The notes: a model not told the origin generated them from the letters alone. 64,000 nt of DNA from Nocardioides cavernae (GCF_016907475.1 NZ_JAFBCA010000001.1:1860001-1924000), one strand, 5' to 3'; shown: positions 13,628-22,686, counted from the stretch's first letter. Translations and numbers: made by a program.

Positions 13628-16600
13628 ATGTGCGCTTCGATGGCTTGGCCCCGCCTGCTCCGCCTCCTCCTCGTTGTCGCACTCGGCCTGAGCCCGGTGG
13701 CCCTGGTTCCCGGCGCCGCTCACGCGGCGGACATCTCGATCTCCGGCACGGTCACCGGAACGCCGTACGGCGCGGGAACGGCGGACCCACAGCAGGGCGT
13801 CACCGTCGGGCTCTTCCTGGAAGGGAGCTACGCAGCACCGATTGCGACGGACACGACGGATGCGGATGGCACCTACGCCTTCGCGAACCTGGAGCCGGGG
13901 TCCTTCAAGCTCCGCGCGGTCAAGGCGGCGTTCAAGACGACGTGGTACTCCGGCTACTTCAACCCTCAGGACGCGACCCTGCTGACCCTCAACGAGGGCG
14001 ACCACTACACCGGCATCTCGTGGAACCTCGCCGACGCGACCACGGAGATCTCGGGGACGATCACAGGAACTCCGTTCGGCGCGGGGGCCGCCGATCCGCT
14101 GCCGGGCGCGACGGTCGGGCTCTTCCGGGAGGGGGACTACGCGGCGCCGATCGCGACGGACACGACGAATGCGGAGGGCGCCTACGCGTTCGCGGACGTG
14201 GCGCCCGGGTCCTACAAGGTTCGGGCAGCGAAGGCAGAGTTCAAGACGACGTGGTACTCCGGCTACTTCAACCCTCAGGACGCGACGCTGCTGCCCGTCG
14301 ACGAGGGTGCTCACTACACCGGCATCTCGTGGAACCTCGCCGACGCGACCACCGAGATCTCAGGGACGATCACCGGGACGCCTGCCGGCGCGGGGACAGC
14401 GGATCCGCTGCCGGGCGCGACGGTCGGGCTGTACGTCGAAGGGGCCTACGCCGCGCCCGTCGCGACTGACACCACGGATGCGCTGGGCGCGTACGCCTTC
14501 CCCGGCGTCGCGCCGGGCTCCTACAAGCTGCGTGCCTCGAAGGTGCAGTTCAAGACGACGTGGTACTCCGGCTACTTCAACCCCACGGACGCCACCACGC
14601 TGCCGATCAACCCGGGCGACCACTACACCGGCATCGCCTGGAACCTCGGCGATGCCACCACCGAGATCTCCGGGTCCATCACGGGCACCCCGTACGGCGC
14701 CAACCAGGCGACGCCGCTGGACGCCGCGACCGTCGACCTCTTCGTCGAGGGTGAGTACGCCAGCCCCGTTGCCACCACGACGAGCGTGGCCGGCGAGTAC
14801 TCCTTCCCGGCTCTCGCGGCGGGCAGCTACAAGGTGCGAGCCTCCAAGGCCGGCTTCAAGACCACGTGGTACTCCGGCTACTTCAACCCCACGGACGCCA
14901 CGGTGCTCCCGGTCAACGAGGGCGACCACTACACGGGCATCAGCTGGAACCTCGCCGACGCCACGACGGAGATCTCCGGCACGATCAACGGCACGCCGTA
15001 CGGCGCCAACCAGTCCAGCCCGCAGGCGGGGGCCTCGGTTGCGTTGTTCGCGCAGGGATCGGGGACGACCCCGATGGCGACCACCGTCACCGATGCCCAG
15101 GGCGACTACACATTCCCCAACGTGGCACCCGGGACCTACGAGCTGCGCGCGTCCAAGGACCTGTTCCAGACGATGTGGTATTCCGGCACGCCCCTGCGGA
15201 CGAATGCCACGGCGCTTCCCGTGACGCCCGGAGATCACTACACGCAGATCAGCTGGCACCTGCCCGATGCCACCACCAGCATCGAGGGGCAGGTGTTCGG
15301 CACGCCATGGCCCGACTACCAGCAGACCGAGATCGTCGGGGCGACAGTGGAGCTGTTCGCCGTCGACAACACCACCACCCCGATCGCCACCGACACCACG
15401 GCAGCCGACGGCTCATACGCCTTCGACGGTGTCGCCGCCGGCGACTACAAGCTCAGGTTCACCAAGGACGGCTGGCAGCGCCAGTGGTACTACTACGGCA
15501 CCACAGCCGACCAGGCCACGCCGATCACGGTCTCGCCCGGCGTCCACTACACCGGGGTCAGTGTCTGGCTGGCCGACGCGAGCATCGGCATCAGCGGCAC
15601 GATCACCGGGTGGCCGTTCGACGCGTCCGAGGGTGTCGCACTGCCGGGCGCCCAGGTCGCGCTGTTCACGCAGGGCAACACCAGCACTCCGCTCGCCACC
15701 GTTGCCGCCGGCGCGGGCGGGAGCTACGCCTTCGCCGGGATCGACGCCGGGACCTACCTGATCCGCGCCAGTGCCCCCGGCTACGTGACGCGTTGGGCCT
15801 ACTACGCCACGTCCGCGGCACAGGCAACGCCATTCGTGCTGGCCGCGGGCGACCACGTCCAGGTGGACCTCGCCCTCGACGACGCGAGCACCTCGCTGGG
15901 CGGCACCGTCTACGCGACCGCCTATCCCTCAGGTGAGCAGACCACGCTCCCGGGCGTGACTGTGAAGGTGTTCCCCGCGGGGGCCACCGGTGGGCCTCCG
16001 ACTGCCACGACCACGACCGGGGGCAACGGCAAGTACCAGTTCACCGGTCTGGCCGCCGGCTCCTACAAGGTCCAGTTCGTCCCGCCGGTCTCCTCCGACT
16101 ACGGCCCTGTCTGGTACGGCGGAAGCGCGACCGCCGCGGACAGCAGCGCGCTCGAGGTGACGTCCGGAACGCATCTCACGTGGGTGGACGCCTACCTGAG
16201 TGACACCTCCACCTCGCTGGCCGGAACGGTCAACCACGGCGCCCCGGACAACCCGGTGAACGGCGCCACGGTGAGTGTCTACTCGCCAGGCGACACCGTC
16301 ACGCCCGTCGCGTCGACCACCACCGCGGCGAACGGGTCGTACTCGTTCGTGGACCTGCCCGCGGGCAACTACCTGGTGAAGTTCAGCGCCGCGACGTATG
16401 CGACGCAGTGGTACTACGGCTCCCAGACAGCGCTCGGCGCGAGCCAGCTCGGCATCCAGCCCGGCTCCCACCTGACCGGGATCGACGCCTATCTCTCCGT
16501 TCCCGGTTCTGACTGGGAGGAGATCTCGACCCCCACCATCACCGGCCTGGCAGAGGTGGGAGCGGTGCTGACCGCCGTACCCGGCACGTGGTCCCCGGCC

Positions 16601-19600
16601 CCCACGACGTTCCACTACCAGTGGGCCGTCGGCGGTGCTGACGTCGCGGGCGCAACGGGGTCGACGTTCACGGTGCCCACCTCGGCCAAGGGACAGAAGG
16701 TGACCGTGACGGTGTACGGCGTGAAGGCCGGCTTCCCGCAGATCCCGCAGACCAGCGCCCCGCTCACGATTCCGTCGTGGAAGGCAAGTGACATCCCACC
16801 TGCCCTGAGTGCTCCCACCGGCACCGTCGCGGTCAGCCAGGTCAACGCTGATCCATCCGGTGTGGCCATCTCCTCCACTCCGGTGCTCGGGTTCCCGCGC
16901 AGCGGCGCCGATCACGTGGTGATCTCCAGCGGCGACGCGAACGAGGCAGCCGCGGTCGGCGACCCGGGGACGTTCATCAGCACCAACCTGGAGGGCGCGG
17001 CCGGAGCGGACGGCAACGATCTGACACAGCTGGTCCTGCAGGTGACGCCTCCTTCGGGGTCGACCTGCCTTCTCTTCGACTTCGTGTTCGCCTCCGAGGA
17101 GTTCCCCGAGTACGTCGGGTCCTCCTTCAACGATGTCTTCACGGTCGAGACGCCGTCGTACAGCGTGGCGAAGGTGAACGGAGCCATCTCCGCTCCCAAC
17201 AACGTGGCAGTGGACAGCGCGGGCAACATGGTGTCGATCAACACGGTCATCGGCCTGGCCTCGAAGCCGGGCACCGTGCTGGACGGAGCCACGCCGGTCC
17301 TCGTCGCCTCGGTCCCGGTCGTAGTCGGGCAGTCGACCCCCGTCGTGCTGTCGGTCCAGGACATCGGGGACAGCGCGTACGACTCGGCGGTCTTCATCGA
17401 CTCCTTCAGGTTCGGCTCGGGCGGACAGTGCTCGTCGTCGGTGGACCCGGTCGTCCCGATCAGCGGGCCGATTCCCGGCATCTCGGGTGGCAACGCAGTC
17501 GGTGCCACCCTCACCGCGGAGCCGGGCAGCTGGGCGCCTGACCCGGTCGACCTGGCCTACCAGTGGGCGGTCGACGGCATCGACGTGCCCGGAGCCACCG
17601 GCCCCACGTTCTCGGTGACGGGCGACCACGTCGGCACGACCATCACGGTGACGGTGACCGGTAGCAAGCCCGGCTACCAGTCCGTGTCCCGCACCAGCGC
17701 CGGCACCGACATCCCGGACGGCCCCGCCGTGACGGGTCCGAAGCCGACGATCACAGGCACCCCGGCACTCGGCAGCACGCTCACTGCGGTACCCGGCGAC
17801 TGGCTGCCCGCCGGGGTCACCCTGAGCTATGTGTGGAAGGCCGACGGTCTCGCGGTTCCCGGTGCCACTGGCGTCACCTTCGTGCCGGGCCCCGACCAGG
17901 TCGGCAAGGCGATCACGGTCTCGGTGACCGGAGCCTTGGACGGCTACGCCAGCAGCACCCGCACGAGTGACCCCACCGCAGGCGTCGCGGCGGGCAGCCT
18001 CACGACCGCCACGCCGAACCTGTCGGCGCCGGTCCGGGTGGGTCAGTCCGTCGCGGCCTCCACAGGAACGTGGTCACCGGTGCCGGAGGAGTTCTCGTAC
18101 CAGTGGCGGATCGACGGGGTGCCGGTCCAGGGCGCCACCGGCTCGACCTATCTCCCCGACCCCAGCGACCTGGGCAAGACCTTGACGGTGTCCGTCACCG
18201 GCACCAGGACCGGCTACACGACTGCAACGGCAACCAGCGCCGGCACCGTAGTGGCGCCGGGTGTGCTCGCCACGGACACCCCCACGGTGTCGGGCACGCC
18301 GAAGGTGGGGGAGACCCTGACCGCGGCCCCGGGCACGTGGGGCCCGGTCCCGGTGAACCTGGCCTTCCAGTGGCGGGTGGACGGGACGCCGGTCGCGGGT
18401 GCGACAACGGCGTCGTTCGCCGTACCGGCCGATGCGGTCGGGAAGGTGGTCTCGGTCGCCGTGACCGGCACGAAGACCGGTTATGCCGCAGCCACGGTGG
18501 TCTCGAGTGCGACGGCTGCAGTCACCCCGGGGACGCTCTCGACGGGCACTCCCGCTGTCACAGGCACGGCGACGGCGGGCGAGACGCTGACCGCGGCTCC
18601 GGGCACGTGGGGCCCGGTCCCGGTGAACCTGGCCTTCCAGTGGCGGGCGGACGGGACGCCGATCGCAGGCGCGACAGCTGTCACCTTCCTGGTGCCGACC
18701 GATGCGGTCGGGAAGAAGATCTCGGTCGCGGTGACGGGCACGAAGGCCGGATACGCCACAGCGACGGTGGTCTCGGGTGAAACTGCCGCGGTCGCGCCGG
18801 GTGTGCCGCCTGCGCTGACCCCCGGCACCCCCTCGGTGTCGGGCACGGCGAAGGTGGGCGAGACCCTGACGGCGGCACCGGGCACGTGGGGCCCGGCTCC
18901 GGTGGACCTGGCCTACCAGTGGCGAGCGGACGGGACGCCGATCGGCGGAGCGACATCGTCGTCCCTCGCGGTGACGCCCGGGATGGTCGGCAAGAAGATC
19001 TCCGTCGCGGTGACGGGCAGCAAGACCGGCTTCCCCTCAGCAACGGCAGTATCCGGCGAGACCACCGCGGTCGCGACGGGCACGCTGTCGGCCGGCACCC
19101 CCTCGGTGTCTGGCACCGCCAAGGTGGGCGAGACCCTTACCGCTGCCCCGGGCTCCTGGGGTCCCGGCGCGGTGGACCTGACCTACCAGTGGCTGCGCAA
19201 CGGATCCGCCATCCCCGGCGCCACCCAGGTGACGTACGTCCTGGGCGCGGGCGACGCGGGTGCGACCGTCTCCGTCAGGGTGACCGGCACCAAGACCGGG
19301 TACGACCCGTCGTCCGCCACGAGTGCCCCCACGCAGACCGTGGCGACGGCCGTCTCGACCTTCAGCTCGACGCCGGTGCCGCAGGTGAGCGGCATCGCGC
19401 AGGTGGGGGAGAAGCTCACGGCGGTCCCGGGCGTCTGGGCTCCCGCGGGCGCCCAGCTCACCTACCAGTGGCTGGTCAACGGAACCGTCCTCCCCGGGGC
19501 CACCACCCCGGTGATCTACGTGGCACCGGGCGCTGTGGGCAAGAGGTTCTCGGTGCGCGTCACCGGGTCCCTGCCCGGCTTCACGTCCGCCACCGTCACG

Positions 19601-19900
19601 AGCGCCCAGACCGCGGCTGTCGTGCTCGGCGAGATCGACGGCTCCACGCCGAAGATCAAGGGCACGCCCAAGGTCGGCCAGAAGCTGAAGGCAATACCCG
19701 GGGACTGGCACCCGGCGGGAGTCACGCTGACGTACCAGTGGAAGGCGAACGGGACGAAGCTGAAGGGTGCCACGAAGAAGACCCTGGTGATCCCTGCTGC
19801 TGCGAAGGGCAAGCGCATCACGGTGACCGTCACCGCGACGCTCGCCGGCTATGCCAAGACGAGCGAGACGAGCAAGAAGACGCTGTCGGTGAAGGGGTAG
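13628..19900 (+). CDS. Giant secreted multi-domain repeat protein
   Basis: A 2090-residue protein with a signal peptide (LLRLLLVVALGLSPVALV, ending AHAA). It then has nine repeats of about 102 residues (to about residue 957), each with a SGTITGTP-like start, DGTYAF and TTWYSGYFNP, like carboxypeptidase-regulatory/CnaB-type beta folds; one Ig-like repeat; a choice-of-anchor-L-like domain (FVFASEEFPEYVGSSFNDVF, about residue 1155); and nine Ig-like repeats of about 90 residues (GETLTAAPGTWGP ... LAYQWRADGTPI). The end is Lys-rich without LPXTG or a membrane anchor. An exposed or secreted structural or adhesive role is likely. The start ATG at 13628 has GGAGG seven bases upstream; the longer frame upstream has no such site. 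The 195 bases before it hold no gene. Confidence 0.85.
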   Translation: MCASMAWPRLLRLLLVVALGLSPVALVPGAAHAADISISGTVTGTPYGAGTADPQQGVTVGLFLEGSYAAPIATDTTDADGTYAFANLEPGSFKLRAVKAAFKTTWYSGYFNPQDATLLTLNEGDHYTGISWNLADATTEISGTITGTPFGAGAADPLPGATVGLFREGDYAAPIATDTTNAEGAYAFADVAPGSYKVRAAKAEFKTTWYSGYFNPQDATLLPVDEGAHYTGISWNLADATTEISGTITGTPAGAGTADPLPGATVGLYVEGAYAAPVATDTTDALGAYAFPGVAPGSYKLRASKVQFKTTWYSGYFNPTDATTLPINPGDHYTGIAWNLGDATTEISGSITGTPYGANQATPLDAATVDLFVEGEYASPVATTTSVAGEYSFPALAAGSYKVRASKAGFKTTWYSGYFNPTDATVLPVNEGDHYTGISWNLADATTEISGTINGTPYGANQSSPQAGASVALFAQGSGTTPMATTVTDAQGDYTFPNVAPGTYELRASKDLFQTMWYSGTPLRTNATALPVTPGDHYTQISWHLPDATTSIEGQVFGTPWPDYQQTEIVGATVELFAVDNTTTPIATDTTAADGSYAFDGVAAGDYKLRFTKDGWQRQWYYYGTTADQATPITVSPGVHYTGVSVWLADASIGISGTITGWPFDASEGVALPGAQVALFTQGNTSTPLATVAAGAGGSYAFAGIDAGTYLIRASAPGYVTRWAYYATSAAQATPFVLAAGDHVQVDLALDDASTSLGGTVYATAYPSGEQTTLPGVTVKVFPAGATGGPPTATTTTGGNGKYQFTGLAAGSYKVQFVPPVSSDYGPVWYGGSATAADSSALEVTSGTHLTWVDAYLSDTSTSLAGTVNHGAPDNPVNGATVSVYSPGDTVTPVASTTTAANGSYSFVDLPAGNYLVKFSAATYATQWYYGSQTALGASQLGIQPGSHLTGIDAYLSVPGSDWEEISTPTITGLAEVGAVLTAVPGTWSPAPTTFHYQWAVGGADVAGATGSTFTVPTSAKGQKVTVTVYGVKAGFPQIPQTSAPLTIPSWKASDIPPALSAPTGTVAVSQVNADPSGVAISSTPVLGFPRSGADHVVISSGDANEAAAVGDPGTFISTNLEGAAGADGNDLTQLVLQVTPPSGSTCLLFDFVFASEEFPEYVGSSFNDVFTVETPSYSVAKVNGAISAPNNVAVDSAGNMVSINTVIGLASKPGTVLDGATPVLVASVPVVVGQSTPVVLSVQDIGDSAYDSAVFIDSFRFGSGGQCSSSVDPVVPISGPIPGISGGNAVGATLTAEPGSWAPDPVDLAYQWAVDGIDVPGATGPTFSVTGDHVGTTITVTVTGSKPGYQSVSRTSAGTDIPDGPAVTGPKPTITGTPALGSTLTAVPGDWLPAGVTLSYVWKADGLAVPGATGVTFVPGPDQVGKAITVSVTGALDGYASSTRTSDPTAGVAAGSLTTATPNLSAPVRVGQSVAASTGTWSPVPEEFSYQWRIDGVPVQGATGSTYLPDPSDLGKTLTVSVTGTRTGYTTATATSAGTVVAPGVLATDTPTVSGTPKVGETLTAAPGTWGPVPVNLAFQWRVDGTPVAGATTASFAVPADAVGKVVSVAVTGTKTGYAAATVVSSATAAVTPGTLSTGTPAVTGTATAGETLTAAPGTWGPVPVNLAFQWRADGTPIAGATAVTFLVPTDAVGKKISVAVTGTKAGYATATVVSGETAAVAPGVPPALTPGTPSVSGTAKVGETLTAAPGTWGPAPVDLAYQWRADGTPIGGATSSSLAVTPGMVGKKISVAVTGSKTGFPSATAVSGETTAVATGTLSAGTPSVSGTAKVGETLTAAPGSWGPGAVDLTYQWLRNGSAIPGATQVTYVLGAGDAGATVSVRVTGTKTGYDPSSATSAPTQTVATAVSTFSSTPVPQVSGIAQVGEKLTAVPGVWAPAGAQLTYQWLVNGTVLPGATTPVIYVAPGAVGKRFSVRVTGSLPGFTSATVTSAQTAAVVLGEIDGSTPKIKGTPKVGQKLKAIPGDWHPAGVTLTYQWKANGTKLKGATKKTLVIPAAAKGKRITVTVTATLAGYAKTSETSKKTLSVKG
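13735..16500 (+). repeat. Nine tandem coding repeats of about 306-309 bp
   Basis: Repeat units begin near 13735, 14042, 14352, 14661, 14966, 15278, 15587, 15891 and 16210. The first five are very similar at the DNA level (same TGGTACTCCGGCTACTTCAA stretch in four of them), suggesting recent duplication or gene conversion; the later ones have diverged. Confidence 0.8.
17463..19890 (+). repeat. Nine tandem Ig-like coding repeats of about 270 bp
   Basis: Units begin near 17463, 17736, 18006, 18273, 18543, 18822, 19092, 19367 and 19642. The stretch GGCACGTGGGGCCCGG recurs in three neighbouring units, so at least the units between 18273 and 19090 were duplicated or homogenised recently. Confidence 0.75.
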
Positions 19901-20079
19901 GTCACAGGAGTTCTCCACAAGCTTTGCCCTGGGTCTGTTTTCCTGCGCTCCGCGCTGGGTAGCGTGACGGTGCACGTTCTCGGGGAAGCAGGTGCCGCAC
20001 GATGGCCGTTGATCGCGTTCCGCGCGGCCTGCTCGAGCTTCTCGACCGCGGTCGCGGGGTCGGCGTGAACGGTGATCAT
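19849..20079 (-). pseudogene. Short reading frame, probably the 5' remnant of a metal-regulated gene
   Basis: The frame starts with an ATG at 20079 behind a good minus-strand ribosome site (AGAGGAAG). The first 26 residues (MITVHADPATAVEKLEQAAR) look like real protein; the rest is low-quality sequence that runs antisense into the end of the giant repeat gene. I read this as a gene cut off near 20000. It was not recognised. The CsoR-like palindrome 24 bases upstream suggests that the lost gene answered to copper or reactive sulfur. Confidence 0.3.
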
Positions 20080-20102
20080 GGGTCTTCCTCTCTCACCTGC
20101 TG

Positions 20103-20119
20103 ATACCCCCTCAGGGTAT
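20103..20119. promoter_or_regulatory. CsoR/CstR-like palindromic operator
   Basis: ATACCC-CCTCA-GGGTAT is a perfect 6-bp inverted repeat. CsoR-family copper or sulfur sensors bind G-tract palindromes of this kind flanked by AT pairs. It lies between the truncated minus-strand frame and the membrane-protein gene on the plus strand. No csoR gene is in the window. Confidence 0.4.
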
Positions 20120-20171
20120 ACGTAGTACAGAGCAGCCCTTGGGATGTGGCGCGTTGGGCCGTTAAGTCGAC

Positions 20172-20177
20172 TACGGT
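20172..20177 (+). promoter_or_regulatory. -10 element of the island membrane-protein gene
   Basis: TACGGT ends seven bases before the GTG at 20185, predicting a leaderless mRNA and deciding that start. Confidence 0.45.
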
Positions 20178-20184
20178 CCCGCTC

Positions 20185-20835
20185 GTGATCGCCATCATCG
20201 TTACTTGTATAGGCGCCCTCGCGGCACTGATTCCGGCGGTGGCGGCGCTCCGGGGCGGGCGACTGCGGCGTCTAGAGCGGCAACTCGCGCTGTACAAGAC
20301 CCTTCCCTCTGGCAAGGCAAAGAATGCTCTACGCCGGTCAATGAACCTGAACGCCACCGGGGTATATCTGGCCGAGCGTCGGAAACCGGGTTCGAATATG
20401 GCGCGGCTTGGCCTGGCGCTAGGCGTCTACGGCATCTACCTATTTCTGGGAGCCATGCTCTTGACGCTGGCCCCCGAGGCTCTTCAGTCGTACGAGACCG
20501 GTGTTAGTTGGCTCGACGATCCAGAACTCACGGCAGCCGGTGGGTATGTGATTGGCGTATCTGTCGCTGCACTCGGAGCGGTGGTGGCCTTCGTGGGGTT
20601 CGCGGTAAACGTCGCGAGCGAGTCGCCGCAGCACTACTTGGAGGCGGTGCGCCTGAGCAAGGAGCGCGCCAAAAGGGAAGCGACCGAGATTTCCCTACCA
20701 GCCCCAGAGGGACCCCTGAAGCGGTTGTGGTTCCGCGCCTACAACAAAGTTCGCGGGGTGGGGCCGGCAGACGACACAGACGGCGACTCGACCAACGACG
20801 AGCCTCGACAGGCTAAGAGTCCTGAGGGAGACTGA
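20185..20835 (+). CDS. Unrecognised membrane protein
   Basis: A 216-residue protein that I do not recognise. Visible features: an N-terminal membrane segment (VIAIIVTCIGALAALIPAVA), a basic stretch, two further membrane segments (LALGVYGIYLFLGAMLL and VIGVSVAALGAVVAFVGFAV), then a charged helix and an acidic, disordered tail ending near DGDSTNDE. A GTG at 20146 is in frame, but GTG 20185 is better placed behind a -10 hexamer and begins directly with the first membrane helix. Codon use is less GC-biased than in the core genes, in line with transfer. It is the first complete gene of the accessory island; no function can be assigned. Confidence 0.6.
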   Translation: MIAIIVTCIGALAALIPAVAALRGGRLRRLERQLALYKTLPSGKAKNALRRSMNLNATGVYLAERRKPGSNMARLGLALGVYGIYLFLGAMLLTLAPEALQSYETGVSWLDDPELTAAGGYVIGVSVAALGAVVAFVGFAVNVASESPQHYLEAVRLSKERAKREATEISLPAPEGPLKRLWFRAYNKVRGVGPADDTDGDSTNDEPRQAKSPEGD

Positions 20836-20863
20836 GTTACGACTTCAACACCGCCGCTGGCGC

Positions 20864-21268
20864 ATGGGCCGGGCATCTCCTTGGGAGTGCCCCACGCCAG
20901 CACCGCACCGCCGCAACAAGGGTGAGTCGCTCGCGCACCACCTCGACACGAACTCTGGCGCGCGCAAGGTCGGCAACGACCGAGAGAACCTCGTCGCCGC
21001 GCGCATCCGCAAGGACGCGAAGTGGGAGGAAGCCGCGTCCTCCCTCGAACAGCGCGCCGCTGAGGTCCGCCGCGACCACGAGCGCGGCAAGCAGTACGAG
21101 CGCTACGACACTGCTGTCCGTCAGGGCAAGGCCAAGCCGCCCGTGGTCGTCCTGGCACCCGGTCTCGCCCCGCGCTACTGGCTCGGTCACTGCCTCGACT
21201 GTGGCCACGACCTGTGGGTGCGCAACCCGCGCCCTCGGGTGCCTATCTGTGAGGGGTGCCGGTCATGA
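20864..21268 (+). CDS. Unrecognised protein with C-terminal zinc-ribbon-like motif
   Basis: A 134-residue frame. The N-terminal 25 residues read poorly and the true start is uncertain; from about residue 25 there is a charged helical region, then a C-terminal CLDCGHDL...CEGC pattern, a likely zinc ribbon. The stop overlaps the next start as ATGA, so this is the first of three translationally coupled genes. Such small coupled zinc-ribbon proteins are common on actinobacterial integrative elements, but no replication, integrase or transfer gene is seen beside it, and I cannot name it. Confidence 0.5.
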   Translation: MGRASPWECPTPAPHRRNKGESLAHHLDTNSGARKVGNDRENLVAARIRKDAKWEEAASSLEQRAAEVRRDHERGKQYERYDTAVRQGKAKPPVVVLAPGLAPRYWLGHCLDCGHDLWVRNPRPRVPICEGCRS

Positions 21269-21540
21269 GCCGGGAGCCCTCGTCCGCCTCGATGCGGCTC
21301 GCCCGCTCGCGCGGCGGCTGGACCAACCCGCAGCCGCCCGTCGAGCTGCCGCCCACGCCCCTTCCGAGAATCCAGCGCAGGCGCAGTTTCAAGGTCGTGG
21401 TCGAGCCTGCGAAGCCCAAGCTTGCGCCGCCACCCCAGCCGACCGCGACCCCGAAGCGGGACCCCTACAAGACGCGGTGGTCTGACCTCACTCCGGAGGA
21501 GATGGCTTCGTTCCGCCTCTACCCGAAGGAGGGCCGATGA
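21265..21540 (+). CDS. Unrecognised small Pro/Arg-rich protein
   Basis: A 91-residue protein starting at the ATG at 21265 inside the stop of the preceding gene. It is rich in Pro, Arg and Ser with a central basic patch (PRIQRRRSFKVVVEP) and ends in a short conserved-looking segment KTRWSDLTPEEMASFRLYP. Its stop overlaps the ATG of the next gene, so the three frames form one coupled unit. No family was recognised and no enzyme motif is visible; it may be a nucleic-acid-binding or structural accessory of a mobile element. Confidence 0.45.
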   Translation: MSREPSSASMRLARSRGGWTNPQPPVELPPTPLPRIQRRRSFKVVVEPAKPKLAPPPQPTATPKRDPYKTRWSDLTPEEMASFRLYPKEGR

Positions 21541-22100
21541 CCCGATCAAAGTTCTCACCGCCGCCGCTGACCTACGAGGACGCCGTGCGGCTGCGAACCC
21601 TCGTGCCCGACGATCCAATTCCGCTGCCGCCTGGACATCTCGCGTGCGAGGGCTGCGGGGTCGCGCACACCGGTCCCGTGGTCTCGACGATCGACCTGGG
21701 CAACGGCTGGACCCCCGTCGAGTTCACCCGCTGCCCGCACTGCCAGCGCCTGCACGACCGCGCCCCGGACCTGCCGACGCGGAACGTGCTCTTCGCCCTC
21801 TCCGTGATCCGGATGGAGCCGCCGGAGGACCCGACTCGACTGGTGCCGTGGATGCAGGTCGCCGCCCGCGCCGTGATGTGGCTCGACCCGGAGGCACCCA
21901 ACGGCCGCCTGTGCAGCCCGCAACGCTGGGCTCACGTGTCGGTGGGCAAGCGGGCGCAGATCAAGGAGGCCCTCCTCCTCGCCCTGCGCAGCCGCGCCCA
22001 CGTTGGCGCTCCTCTGCTCGACGTGCCGCCGCCGTGGGGCCGCGCGTGCCTGTTCTGTGGCGTCGGCTCCGTGCCACTGGCCCCGAGCGGACCACCACCG
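21537..22100 (+). pseudogene. Truncated zinc-ribbon protein gene
   Basis: About 185 residues of a plausible protein: LACEGCGVAHTG with RCPHCQRLHDR (a zinc ribbon, residues about 35-80), a helical middle (QVAARAVMWLDPEAP) and a further ACLFCGVGS pair near the end. The frame stays open to 22577, but beyond about 22100 it only reads the antisense of the opposing gene 22101-22607, whose own protein looks natural. So the original C-terminus has been lost at this junction. Third member of the ATGA-coupled set; function unknown. Confidence 0.5.
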
Positions 22101-22607
22101 TCAGTCGTAGTACCCCGAATCCCGGTTCATGTCGGTCACCTCACCCATGAGCCACCGCCTCACGGCGTCGGTCGTCTCGTCCAGAGTGCGGCCAGCGACG
22201 TACTGGCGGTAGTACCGGTCGTTGGTGGGTTCGGGCGTCTCCGGTTCAGGCAGGGCATCGGCGTCTACCCAGAGCGCCACAACCGGAGGGAGACTTATTG
22301 GAAAGGTGATTGGGGCCGACAAGCCGCCCTCCGTCCTCGTCACGATCAGTCGCTGGTGCCCGAGGACGTTGCGGACGCGCTTGAGCCCTGCGACAACTTG
22401 GCCGTGGGGATGTGTGTTGCGCCGAGACAGGTAGCCGGGACGAACCATCTTGAGCCCCTCGTCCAGGCTGATTGCCCACCAGCAGAACTCCGTGAGGGGC
22501 ACGAAGTGATGCTTCTGTCCTTCCTCAATCAGTCGCCCGTACGCCCAGTTGAAGCCTTGCTCGGCTCGCCGGACTGACTCGTAATCCGGCTCTTGAGTAA
22601 CTGACAC
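22101..22607 (-). CDS. Unrecognised 168-residue soluble protein
   Basis: A compact protein with a natural composition, starting at the GTG at 22607. It has an N-terminal helical part with several aromatic residues (FNWAYGRLIEEGQKHHFVPL), a central region (GLKRVRNVLGHQRLIV) and a C-terminal helix ETTDAVRRWLMGEV. No catalytic motif stands out, and no family was recognised. TAGGGT ends seven bases before the start on the minus strand. It is divergent from the coiled-coil gene at 22693 and faces the truncated zinc-ribbon gene, whose 3' end it appears to have replaced. It probably came in with the island. Confidence 0.55.
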   Translation of the reverse strand: MSVTQEPDYESVRRAEQGFNWAYGRLIEEGQKHHFVPLTEFCWWAISLDEGLKMVRPGYLSRRNTHPHGQVVAGLKRVRNVLGHQRLIVTRTEGGLSAPITFPISLPPVVALWVDADALPEPETPEPTNDRYYRQYVAGRTLDETTDAVRRWLMGEVTDMNRDSGYYD

Positions 22608-22608
22608 C

Positions 22609-22622
22609 CCTAGGACCCTAGG
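22609..22622. promoter_or_regulatory. Tandem CCTAGG palindromes upstream of the 168-residue gene
   Basis: CCTAGG-AC-CCTAGG: two copies of a 6-bp palindrome in the divergent region, overlapping the minus-strand -10 (TAGGGT, complement at 22615-22620). A protein bound here would block that promoter. Confidence 0.35.
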
Positions 22623-22680
22623 CGGGCCAGCGCGTGTTGAAGTGCGGTCGCGTTCGCCTGCGAATGTCGGGCCTCGCGGT

Positions 22681-22686
22681 TAGCGT
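22681..22686 (+). promoter_or_regulatory. -10 element of the coiled-coil gene
   Basis: TAGCGT ends six bases before the GTG at 22693, the same leaderless layout as elsewhere in the window. Confidence 0.45.

Noticed and set aside
13735..16500. Regularly spaced repeats as a CRISPR array
   Set aside because: Period is about 306 bp, units are in frame and encode a repeated beta domain; there are no short spacers and no cas genes.
22101..22577. C-terminal half of a 346-residue zinc-ribbon protein
   Set aside because: Its sequence after about 22100 is only the antisense of a natural-looking minus-strand protein, so I treat the plus gene as truncated.
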